Origin: Pestalotiopsis fici W106-1
Taxonomy: Eukaryota; Ascomycota; Sordariomycetes; Amphisphaeriales; Sporocadaceae
Direction: 5' to 3'
NCBI RefSeq assembly: GCF_000516985.1
Contig: NW_006917092.1
Span: 2,248,619 to 2,312,618, forward strand
DNA length: 64,000 nt
This document shows positions 12,107 through 22,242 of the stretch, in pieces. Every line of letters begins with the position of its first letter. Position 1 is the stretch's first letter. The translations under genes were made by a program, and so were the position numbers. Below the pieces are notes generated by a model, which saw nothing but the letters and a program-made list of their open reading frames with translations, ran no database searches and was not told the DNA's origin.

Positions 12107-12809
12107 TCGCCGCAAGAACAAGGCTGCTTCTGGGTATAATATGCAGTAAATTGCCCTTGGCAAAGGTGAAAAGCGAGACATTGTATCATAGTGCACTCAT
12201 GTACATCACATGTATAATCGGGGACGTACCATTTTTCCTCTTCAATGCTGAGATTCCCTGGTCTCCTCTAGGTTAGATAAATGACTAAATACCAGTCATG
12301 TTAAATACATGTATTATAACACAATTTGCAAAGAATCCCCCCAACGTTGAGAGGAACAGCCGTTAAAGCGTACATGAAATTTTCACATCACAGTTGCAGC
12401 ACAAGATTACGAAGCAGATTTTCGGGAATCACGTTCCATTGCCTATCGAATGCCGTGTCTGCAGAATCGAAAAGAGAGTCATGCAAGACAAAAGCCATGT
12501 CCGACTCACAATTCCTTGCGTTAGTCAACGAATGGCAAGAAACCAAAGACTCCGTTACCAAGAGAATCCATTCCAATATCGCCAAATCCTCATCGAGGGG
12601 GTATCATGCCTATAAATCGTGCTTGTCCTTAAAACGCCTGTATCAAGATAGAACCCTTGCCGAAGAAGAAAAATTCTCGGCCAGCCAGAAATGCCCACCG
12701 CCGTCAGGCTGGAGTGGGATAAAACTGCCTTGCCACCATTCGACTGCTGATGGGCGACTATCACGTGATGCAGGCATGGACCAGAGTCACGAGGCACGCA
12801 ATGGCCAGC
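12107..12809. other. Intergenic between convergent MBA1-like gene and SUI1
   Basis: 3' flanks of two convergent genes. Several short overlapping frames on both strands at 12326-12829 show no domain and are treated as chance. Confidence 0.45.
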
Positions 12810-13696
12810 TTAGAAACCGTGGACCTTGATGGTCTTGGGGTCAAGCTCTAGGCCCTCCTTCTTGTCGACGAGGAATTCCTGGACATCCTTGCGCTGGTCT
12901 CCCTGAAGCTGGATGACCTCGCCCATCTCGGTGTCGTTCACGATAGTGCCATTGCAGGCGAACTTCTTCTTGATGACCTTCAAGATCTTCTTCTGATCAA
13001 ACTTTTTGGGAAGTCCCTGAACGGTGGTCAGGGTCTTACGTCCATTACGCTCTGTAGAAAAGGTTGTCAGCCACAAGCTTCAGATCAAAAAGGGTTGAGT
13101 GACCTGTTTTCCGCCAGTCAGGGGAAGGGTGATGAGGAGTTGGTGGCGGGAACATTTTTGCGCTGCCGCGGTGTCGGCCATCAAAATTGCTCTTTCCAAA
13201 CAAGATAGATGACAGACCGGAGCAGATTCGGTGGGCGCAGAGCTGAAAACGCGCAAAGGTTGACAAGCAGAATGTCACAAGTCGCACGTGAGGCCTCACA
13301 CCTCACAATCTCGGTGCAGTACAGGCGGGGGTGCGGGGACACGTTGAGGGAAAAAAGGAGAAATGCACATACGCTGAATACGAATATGGATGTAATTCGA
13401 AGCCTGCTTGGTTTCGCCGGTGTCTTCGTCGGCCTCGGCGAAGGGGTCTGGAGGAAAGATGGTACAGTCAGCATCAAGTAGCCCCAGAAGCTCGTGTGCA
13501 GGGTAGCGCCGTGTGGAGGGGCAGGGCTGAGTGGGCGCGACAGAGATCCTCCTTATCAACGATAACTGACAAAGTGCTGCCCGAGATTCCTTTTCTCTCA
13601 CATGTGGATTCTCGTAGCGCACTGCGAGAAAGGAGGCGACGGGAAGAGTGGCGGGTAGCTTTACGTACCGTAGGTCTTGAGGTTTTCGATGGACAT
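12810..13696 (-). CDS. SUI1: Translation initiation factor eIF1
   Basis: Three exons on the minus strand, 13696-13669 (28 nt), 13447-13373 and 13051-12810, give 114 aa, the normal eIF1 length. Exon 1 encodes MSIENLKTYD, exon 2 DPFAEADEDTGETKQAS through the start of the SUI1 fold, and exon 3 the NGRKTLTTVQGLP loop, KKFACNGTIV and the GEVIQLQGDQR segment. Both junctions restore conserved residues (TYD|PFAEAD and RIQ|QRNGRK). eIF1 binds near the P site of the 40S subunit and enforces start-codon stringency. The introns (321 and 221 nt) are long for this window. The start codon sits in a very poor context, as known for eIF1 genes in many eukaryotes. Confidence 0.97.
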
Positions 13697-13702
13697 AAAC
13701 TC
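13693..13702 (-). promoter_or_regulatory. SUI1: Poor start-codon context of SUI1
   Basis: Read on the minus strand the start is GTTTATGT: T at -3, -2 and -1 and T at +4. This is about as far from the favourable A/G at -3 as possible. In other eukaryotes eIF1 represses its own translation through such a weak AUG context, so autoregulation is the likely reason. Confidence 0.6.
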
Positions 13703-14760
13703 GAGTTTTCCTGGGTAACCGGGGAAAAGGTTTGTTTGGGGGGGACTTCGGAAGGCGCGACGAACAATGAAGCTTCGCGACGAGCTGTTTGTCTGAAGAG
13801 AGTGCGTGAAGTGAAGTTTTTCACTGGGTGAGATGAAGTGGACTTGATGGAGAGAATATCTCTGGTGTTGGGTTGTGATGATGTTGAAGTAGTAGTGATT
13901 GCTGGTGGGATGTCCTTAGCAGTAAAGATTGGGGCGGGATGAATTAACATAAACGGAGTGAACGGCTAGGCGGGGGCAAAGAAAGAGGGGGGTCATATGT
14001 CAAGTGCGAGTCACCTGGCAAGTGCCGCGTCTTTAGGGGAGGGCAGGTGGCGCAGCACACCCACTTAGGTGCCGCTGCCGTTGCCGGTGCCCGACCCCAA
14101 AGCTGCACCTGGTACGTACCTGGAAAGAGTGGGGCAATAAAGGGACTCGCACACAAGCATTGAATGGATTCCCAGGACAATGTTGTAATGCCCAGCGCTC
14201 GTTGACTCACTGTTCGATTTTCAGTGCCCAACGCCTTACGAAAATCCAATTGTAGTTGCTTTGCCAGCGGTGCTAGATTCCGGCTGGCATCGGTAAGCAG
14301 TTAAGACTCACGAGAGTGTGATCTAGAGGATAAATGATTGCCATGCTTTCTTAGCTCTTGTTTGTCTTTACCGACCCCAGACACAAGCATCACCCTGTGG
14401 TTTGTCCATTTTAGACACTGCATATTTTCGCCATTTCGTCACAAAGGAGACGCCGAAAATTTAGGCCCGCCCAGATCTTTCCCCGGCATACTCCATCATA
14501 TCCTGGTTCGTCACAACGACTATCTTGGTAAGACAGGATCAGAGTTTGGACCAGAATTTCAACCAACCGGCGCTGCCTGTCCCAATCAATTACTTTACTA
14601 TCCTCCTTGCAAAAACATCAACTTATCGTGTTGTGCAAAGGTACAAACACCAGTCCGGTAAGCTTTGTAGTGTTCTTGCGGATGTGCATCATTTGGGATT
14701 AGGACCTGATACTTGTACAATCAAGGGAAAGGAGCTTTTTGGACGAGCTATAATCATATC
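13697..14760. promoter_or_regulatory. Divergent intergenic region SUI1/TRM44
   Basis: Promoters and leaders of two divergent genes. A frame that runs into TRM44 from 14713 begins with TTG, not ATG, so it does not extend the protein. An unrelated 118-codon frame at 14525-14881 overlaps TRM44 in another phase. No RNA gene is seen. Confidence 0.4.
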
Positions 14761-16242
14761 ATGGGCTTCCAGGCGGTGGAGTACCCAGCTGGGTCGCCTC
14801 CTGTTTTTGAAGACCTCTCTGGAAATACATGGGAGCCTCTATTTCACCATGATTGTGCCTTTGGCCGGGATAATTTCCTAGAAGTCATGATGAACATGAT
14901 ACGCAATCCCAATGTCAACTCATCCTGGTTATTCAGAGCCGACATTCTGTATGAGGACGGACCTGGAGGAACAGAGCCGTCTGAAAATGATGCTGTTAAT
15001 CGACCCCAAATCATTAACTTCAAGGACTTTACATTGGAAAAAACTCTGGTTCGGAGGCTGATACCCAGAAACACCCAGAGAGACCAGCCCTTGGATCAGA
15101 CATGCATGGTCTATCATGGCGGTCGATCAGGTGAGACGGAAATGACGTTGGTGGCATATAACCCACATTACTCTTCTGCCTCTGAGGTCCCTTTCTATCA
15201 CCCCAAGGTGCAAGGCTTGGCCTTTCTTCACGAATGGGATTTTAGCACCAATCAGGGTGTCATATCTCTTCATTACCACTTCTTTGATCTTGAAGAGCGT
15301 GACCCAAAGCTGGCCAGAACCGCCTTGAGCTTGCTCACAGTGCTGTATAAGCACGGGCAAGGTAAAGTGACGGGATATGTGAAGCGTGTGCATCATGATA
15401 CTATCATTCCACAGATCCCTGTGCAGACTACTTACGCCAGGCTGAAGCAGAAATACGCGAGAAAGCTTATCGAGTCCTGGGCAGAGGTGACGGATCCCGC
15501 AAAGCACGTTTTCGAAGACTTTGGCATCGCAGCATTTCTGATCGAGTTGTGGGCCGAAATGTACCGTGGAGAATCGTTTCCTGGATTCATCGATATCGGC
15601 TGTGGCAACGGTCTCTTGGTGCATATTCTTCGTCAAGAGGGTTATCAAGGTTGGGGGTTCGATGCCAGGAAACGCAAGTCATGGCAGCAGTACGGTTCTG
15701 AGACCGACGGGACTTCCGGCCTGAAGGGCCATCCTAGCTTGAGGGAGCACGTTCTGCTGCCCCATTTTGTTCAGCAAGAGCCGAATGAGACAGATCCTGA
15801 GGAAAATGATGGCAGCTTGCTTCATGATGGCAAATTTCCCGGGGGCACTTTCATCATTTCCAACCATGCAGATGAGCTGACGCCTTGGACGCCTATCCTC
15901 GCGACAGCATCCAAATGTCCATTCATCATGATACCATGTTGCAGCCACAACTTGACAGGCGCAAAATATCGAGCACCGGCACCCAAGCAGCAGAATAAGT
16001 CACAGTCAGCATACGCTTCCCTCGTCGATTGGGTATCACAAATAGCCACCGACTGCGGCTGGGAAGTCGAGACTGAGATGCTGAGAATACCAAGTACAAG
16101 AAACACCGGTCTCATTGGTAGAAGAAGGAAACAAGACTACGAGGCGATTGACCTCGATGGCGTTATGGAGAAATATGGTGGCACCCACGGCTATGTGGAC
16201 AATGTGATGAAGCTAGTAAAGCAGAAACCGAGAAGCCACTGA
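14761..16242 (+). CDS. TRM44: tRNA(Ser) uridine-44 2'-O-methyltransferase
   Basis: Single exon of 493 aa starting at 14761, where ATG has A at -3 and the protein begins MGFQAVEYPAGSPPVFEDL as fungal family members do. The N-terminal part has EPLFHHDCAF and NPNVNSSWLFRADILY. The S-adenosylmethionine motif FIDIGCGNGLLVHIL lies near residues 275-290, followed by GWGFDARKRKSW, which is typical of Trm44. Further C-terminal marks are ISNHADELTPW and PCCSHNL. The enzyme makes 2'-O-methyluridine at position 44 of tRNA-Ser in the cytoplasm and helps tRNA stability. No targeting signal is seen. Confidence 0.93.
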   Translation: MGFQAVEYPAGSPPVFEDLSGNTWEPLFHHDCAFGRDNFLEVMMNMIRNPNVNSSWLFRADILYEDGPGGTEPSENDAVNRPQIINFKDFTLEKTLVRRLIPRNTQRDQPLDQTCMVYHGGRSGETEMTLVAYNPHYSSASEVPFYHPKVQGLAFLHEWDFSTNQGVISLHYHFFDLEERDPKLARTALSLLTVLYKHGQGKVTGYVKRVHHDTIIPQIPVQTTYARLKQKYARKLIESWAEVTDPAKHVFEDFGIAAFLIELWAEMYRGESFPGFIDIGCGNGLLVHILRQEGYQGWGFDARKRKSWQQYGSETDGTSGLKGHPSLREHVLLPHFVQQEPNETDPEENDGSLLHDGKFPGGTFIISNHADELTPWTPILATASKCPFIMIPCCSHNLTGAKYRAPAPKQQNKSQSAYASLVDWVSQIATDCGWEVETEMLRIPSTRNTGLIGRRRKQDYEAIDLDGVMEKYGGTHGYVDNVMKLVKQKPRSH

Positions 16243-16790
16243 TGGACAATAGAATGCAATTCGTATGCCTCGGACTTTGACACGTCAATGAGAATGCAAG
16301 GATCTGATTCGTTGCAAGAGACTTGAAATTCAGACCACCTTGTTGTCCAGGTCAACGGGAGATGCAATCATCCAAAGTCTTCTTGGGTGGCTAATGAAAT
16401 CTTGGTATCTCTGAGAGACAGCGATATCATGGACCTTGTCTGCCTTAATGCAAGCACATCCTTCAGCGAATCGCCTTTTCATCTTGAGCATCGGCTGTTC
16501 GATTTTGGCTTTTATACAAAGCGCCTATACTGGCATTTACAAGAACGAGATACAGCGTTCACCGACCCACCAACCATACATAGCTCATAGCACTCGTAAA
16601 AGGGGGTCACAACAGCTTCCCATTGGTCATCATAAGTGGGTCGAGTGGGGACCCACACCTGGGAAGTGACAGGCTGGAACCGACATTTGGACAACGTCGC
16701 GAATCGAAATTCCCCAAAGCTGTGTGTAATAGTCAAGACCACCAGCGACTCCGTCCTCCACCATACACCGTAACGAAGCAGTCGCCCACC
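16243..16790. other. Intergenic between TRM44 and SEC21
   Basis: Tandem co-oriented genes. No coding, RNA or repeat feature is supported here; it should contain the SEC21 promoter. Confidence 0.45.
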
Positions 16791-19700
16791 ATGAGTTACG
16801 GTAACTACGGCAAGAAAGACGAGGATGCCGACCTCGGGCTGGTCAAGGTCGACAGAGTTCAGGTCTTCCAGGAGGGTGAGTGCTTGCTGGCAATCAGTTC
16901 CCATTAAACTCCCCCACTAGGTACTGTATGGGAAGTCGGTAGCTCACTCGTTCGTGATCCAGCTCGACTGTTCAACAGCTCCCCAATCCAGCCGCGACGA
17001 TGCCGCATTCTTCTGACCAAGATCGCCCTGCTCCTCTACACCGGCGAGAAGTTTCCCACCCGCGAAGCCACCGACCTCTTCTTCGGTATCTCGAAGCTAT
17101 TCCAGAACAAAGATGCCAGCTTGCGACAGATGGTGCACCTTGTCATCAAGGAGATTGCCTCCTCCGCTGAGGACATTATCATGGTCACGAGCACCATCAT
17201 GAAGGACACTGGTGGAAGCACAGATGCCATCTACAGACCCAATGCCATTCGTGCCCTGTGTCGGATTATAGATGTATGTTGAGCTGGTTGGGCTATGTTA
17301 TCCGCCGCTCTTACCACTGCTTGTGTGCTGCCTGCTAACCACACCCCATCCTAGGCCACCACGGTCCAGTCAATCGAGCGTGTGATGAAGACGGCTATTG
17401 TTGACAAGAACCCCTCTGTATCGTCCGCCGCTCTCATATCCTCGTACCACCTTTTGCCGATCGCCAAAGACGTCGTCCGAAGATGGCAGTCCGAGACGCA
17501 AGAGGCCGCCGCCTCGACCAAGTCATCTGGTGGCTTCTCCCTTGGATTCTCGTCTTCGTCGAGCTCCCTCCCGACAAACAACTCGACCATGACACAATAT
17601 CATGCCATTGGTCTTCTCTACCAGATGAGGTCGCACGACAGGATGGCCCTGGTCAAGATGGTGCAACAATTCAGCCAGCCTGGCACGATCAAGAGCCCTG
17701 CTGCTACAGTCATGCTCGTCCGACTAGCTGCGCAGCTGGCTGAGGACGACCCTTCGCTGAGAAAACCCATGATGACATTGTTGGACGGATGGTTGCGCCA
17801 CAAGAGTGAGATGGTCAACTTCGAGGCTGCCAAGGCCATTTGCGATATGCGGGATGTTACCGATAGAGAGGTCGAGCAGGCTGTCCACGTTTTGCAACTG
17901 TTCCTGTCCTCTCCGCGTGCTGTCACCAAGTTCGCAGCACTCCGTATCCTCCACAACTTTGCCTCCTTCAAGCCTCAAGCTGTCAATGTTTGCAACCCCG
18001 ACATCGAGCTTCTCATCTCGAATAGCAACCGTTCGATCGCCACTTTTGCTATCACAACACTTTTGAAGACTGGCAACGAAGCTTCCGTCGACCGTCTCAT
18101 GAAGCAGATCAGTGGCTTCATGTCAGAGATTACAGATGAATTCAAGATTACAATCGTCGAGGCCATCCGAACGCTGTGCCTCAAGTTCCCCAGCAAGCAG
18201 GCCGGTATGCTTGCCTTCTTGAGCGGTATTCTTCGTGACGAGGGAGGTTATGAGTTCAAGCGTGCTGTGGTCGAAAGCATGTTTGACCTTATCAAGTTCG
18301 TGCCAGAATCAAAAGAAGATGCTCTCGCGCACTTGTGCGAGTTCATTGAGGACTGCGAGTTCACTAAACTCGCTGTCCGCATCCTCCATCTTCTTGGTCT
18401 CGAAGGTCCAAAGACATCGCAGCCCACCAAGTACATTCGCTATATTTACAACCGAGTGGTTCTGGAGAACGCCATTGTCAGAGCTGCTGCTGTGACTGCT
18501 CTAGCCAAGTTCGGTGTTGGACAGAAGGACCCAGAAGTCAAGCGTAGTGTCAACGTCTTGCTCACACGCTGCTTGGATGATGTTGATGACGAGGTTCGTG
18601 ACCGTGCGGCCCTGAACCTGAGGTTAATGCACGATGAGGATGAAGAGGCTGCACGCTTTATCAAGAACGGCAAGTCATGCAATCTATACTAGAAGGATCT
18701 CGTGCTAACATTCCCGGCAGAAAACATGTTTTCCCTGCCGTACTTTGAGCATCAACTTGTCATGTACGTCACGTCGGACGACAAGAGTACATTCGACACG
18801 TCATTCGATATTAGCAGCATCCCAGTTGTGACGAGGGAACAGGCGGATGCAGAGGACCGTACCAAGAAACTCACCGCCACTACTCCATCTCTCAAACCAC
18901 CAAAGACTGGCCCAACCAAGGCTGCCTCTACTGGCGCCGAGGCTCAAGCTACCGCCGCCGCAGCTCAACAGAAGTATTCTCAAGAACTTTTGGCCATCCC
19001 AGAGCTCAAGGAGTTTGGTGCTGTACTCAAATCCTCACCAGTCGTTGAACTCACCGAGGCCGAGACGGAATACGTCGTGAATGTTGTCAAGCATCTTTTC
19101 AAGGAGCACGTTGTTCTTCAATATGAAGTTAAGAACACGCTTCCGGCTACTGTGCTGGAAAACGTCTCGGTGGTTGCCATGCCATCAGACGAGGAGGAAC
19201 TCGAGGAAGTCTTCATTCTTCAGGCCGAGAAGCTTGCAACAGACGAACCGGGCAAGGTCTACGTTGCATTCAAGAAGGTGAATGGCGAGGGATCGATGCC
19301 TACCAGCACCTTCTCGAACATACTCAAATTCACCAGCAAGGAGATTGACCCCACCACAAACGAGCCAGAGGATACTGGATATGATGACGAGTACGAGATT
19401 GGCGACTTTGATCTGTCAGGCAGCGACTACGTTGTCCCCGCGTTTGCAGGAAACTTTGCACACATCTGGGAGCAGGTTGGTGCTTCTGGAGAGGAAGCCG
19501 AGGAGACGCTGCAGTTGTCTGGCATCAACAGTATAGCGGGTAAGTATATCAGTTGGTATCCACGACTGAAGTCCACGCGTTTTTCTAACACTATGATTAC
19601 AGATGCCACGGAGCAACTGGCCAAGACCCTGTCGCTCCAGCCACTGGAGGGCACCGATGTACCGGTCAACCAAACCACACACCAGCTCAAGCTGCTGGGC

Positions 19701-19835
19701 AAGACGGTAAATGGTGGGCGTGTGGTTGCCAACATCCGGATGGCATACTCTTCAAAGTCGGGTGTTACAACAAAGATTACCGTGCGCAGCGAGGAAGAGA
19801 ACGTGGCAGCGTTGGTCATTGCGTCTGTCGCTTGA
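16791..19835 (+). CDS. SEC21: Coatomer subunit gamma (COPI)
   Basis: Five exons, 16791-16875, 16963-17273, 17355-18669, 18721-19539 and 19603-19835, give 920 aa, close to the usual length. The N-terminal adaptin-like solenoid starts after MSYGNYGKKDEDADLGLVKV and includes RILLTKIALLLYTGEKF and DRAALNLRLMHDEDEEAARF. The C-terminal half carries the linker rich in Ala/Thr and the appendage domain ending LLGKTVNGGRVVANIRMAY. Gamma-COP is part of the F-subcomplex of the COPI coat that drives Golgi-to-ER traffic. Intron 3 (18670-18720) uses a GC donor; splicing restores FIKNENMFSLPYF. Intron 4 (19540-19602, 63 nt) has no stop and keeps the frame, so a naive ORF call would retain 21 spurious residues between NSIA and DATEQL. 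Confidence 0.96.
18670..18720 (+). other. SEC21: GC-AG intron in SEC21
   Basis: The donor is G|GCAAGT rather than GT, the branch site is GTGCTAAC at about 18702-18709 and the acceptor is CGGCAG. Without removal the protein ends after FIKNGKSCNLY; with removal the coatomer sequence continues in frame. No GT donor nearby gives the conserved junction. Confidence 0.85.
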
Positions 19836-20883
19836 TGATGATGAAGTTATTTTATGGCGTTGTTCCTGCTCAATTGAGAAAGAAGTTTGCTATGGGAAAG
19901 CGATAGGCTTCATAGATATACCAACCGAGGGCAGCACAGCACACAGCACAGCACACTCGGTTGGGAAGAGTTATCCTCTGTACAGCAATCAAAAGCCGAC
20001 CAAAAGGAGGGTTATTGAAATGGAATGATGCGTATTTAGGGGGTGGCGCACGTAGAAGATCAGATATGCGGATGAAGTTATTTTTTTATACAAAAGCAGC
20101 CCCATGCAAGTATAATGATTGATTGCTCAGTTACGTCTTTATGGTTTATATTTGGTGTGATTTGCATTTTACGTCTCACAGCGCACAACGACGTTCCCCC
20201 TCCCTGCCTCACCGATACAACCTCGACTCAGGAAGGGAGGGTTATGAGCAGGGAGGGCGAGATATGCTCAAATCCTCGCATATGACTGTTAATTACAGAT
20301 TTGCTTTGAATGGTTCCGCAGTAAGTTGGCATTTACATACGTGTTTTATTCGTACCTGGCATCCAATACAAGAAATTAGCGTTACACCACGTCGATCCTT
20401 GGGTGGGAGTAATGCTAGAGCCCCAAGAGGAATAGCGTCTTTATTTTAGGCTGGGAGTCTGGGAGTTCTGGACGCGACGGAACGCGCTAGAAGCCGGACA
20501 GGGGATAGTTTATGACGTGTGAACCTGCCCCAAAAGCTTGACACGCGCACAAAAAATGCCAGTCCAGTTCTTGGGAAGGCGCCGCCTGCCCGCGTGTCCG
20601 ATAAGTGTTTATCTATGGTATCGACCCCAACTCGTCGTCACTATTTCTCTGGTGTTTATTGTTTAATAGCTAGTAGTTGTTTTACAATTCTACGTATGCA
20701 CCAGCCGCTCAGATTAACAGCGCAACTACCACGCTGTTTTCCTTGGTGATCCTTATTTTCCTTTAACTCACCTCCGCCTCTTCTTGCTAGTCAGCGCGGA
20801 GAAATCGATAACTCAACCCGGCGAGCAAAAAAATCTCGAGAGGGAAAGAAAAAAACACTCGCCGCTGCGAGTTCACCGCCAAC
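19836..20883. other. Intergenic between SEC21 and CDP-alcohol phosphotransferase
   Basis: No gene is supported. A short CA/GCACA-rich repeat lies at about 19931-19957. The last ~120 bases before 20884 are rich in C, T and A as expected for a leader. Confidence 0.45.
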
Positions 20884-22242
20884 ATGGTCTACGTACGCCA
20901 GGAATATCTGCCGAACTTGAAGAAATACAAGTATTCGGCAGTCGACCAATCACTCGTGTCCAAGTATATCCTCAAGCCATTCTACACCAATGTAGTCATC
21001 AAGTGCTTCCCCATGAGCATGGCTCCCAACTTGATCACCTTAACCGGCTTTTCCTTTGTCATCGCCAACTTCTTCACCCTCTTGTGGTACAACCCGACTC
21101 TGGACCAAAACTGCCCTCCATGGGTCTATTATTCCTGGGCTGTTGGACTGTTCTTGTACCAGACATTTGATGCTGTTGATGGTTCTCAGGCGTAAGTGCC
21201 ATGTCATTATTGATTTCTTTCTCATGTCTTGCTGGTACAGATCACCAAAACTGACACAACGCGACGAGACAGGCGACGCACTCACCAGTCTGGACCGCTC
21301 GGCGAGCTCTTTGACCACGGCGTCGACGCCCTCAACACTTCGCTCGAGGTGCTCATCTTCGCCGGCTCTCAGAACATGGGGCACTCCTGGTACACGGTCG
21401 CCGTCCTATTTGCCTCGCTTTGCACCTTTTACGTTCAAACCTGGGACGAATACCACACCAAGACCTTGACGCTCGGCATAGTAAACGGTCCGGTCGAAGG
21501 CGTGCTGATCCTCGTTTTCGTCTATGCACTGACGGGCTACATGGGCGGCGCGAGCTTCTGGCAGCAGAGCATGCTGGCGACCTTTGGCGTGCCGACCTCG
21601 TGGGGCATTCCCGAGGCCATCTATGAGCTGAACTTTACTCAGTGGTACATGGTCCAGGGCACCATTGTCCTCGTGGCCAACACACTCGAGTCCGCACGAA
21701 ACGTCATCAAGGCTCGCAGGGCTAGGGGCGACCGCAGCCGCGGTGCTCTGCTCGGCCTCGTTCCCTTCTTTGGTACCTGGACTCTCGTTGCGGCCTACCT
21801 CTGGCTGCAGCCCGTGATCCGCACCAAGCACCTGGTCCCCTTCGTTGTTTTTGCTGGTCTTGTCAATGCCTACTCTGTTGGTCAGATGATCACAGCGCAT
21901 CTCGTCAAGTTGCCATTCCCGTACTGGAACGTGCTCACCATTCCACTTGCCTGGGGCGTCATCGACTCGGTCGGCCCGCTGCTTCAGGCTCACCTGGGCT
22001 GGGCTTCCGGCTGGCCAAGTGCTCTGGGTGATGATGTCTATCAGGTTGCCTTCATGTTCAGCATGTTGGGCATGGCTATCGGTGTGTACGGCAGCTTTGT
22101 GGTTGACGTCATTGTTACTATCTGTGACTACCTGGATATCTGGTGTCTCACGATCAAGCACCCCTATGTTGAGGGCAAGGACGACAAGGACCAGAGCCAA
22201 CAGGTGCTTAACCCAGCGGCCAACGGCAAGAAGGGCAACTGA
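20884..22242 (+). CDS. Choline/ethanolamine phosphotransferase (CDP-alcohol family)
   Basis: Two exons, 20884-21191 and 21273-22242, with an 81-nt intron, give 425 aa. The intron falls inside the catalytic signature: splicing gives DAVDGSQARRTHQSGPLGEL followed by FDHGVDALNT, the expected DGx2ARx8Gx3Dx3D motif of the CDP-alcohol phosphatidyltransferase family. N-terminal YVRQEYLPNLKKYKYSAVDQSLVSKY and about eight hydrophobic segments match fungal Cpt1/Ept1. The enzyme performs the last Kennedy-pathway step, joining diacylglycerol with CDP-choline or CDP-ethanolamine in ER/Golgi membranes. Which headgroup is preferred cannot be decided, so no symbol is assigned. The tail (KDDKDQSQQVLNPAANGKKG) is hydrophilic. 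Confidence 0.93.

Noticed and set aside
14713..14760. N-terminal 16-codon extension of TRM44
   Set aside because: Begins at TTG. The first ATG at 14761 has good context and matches the family start.
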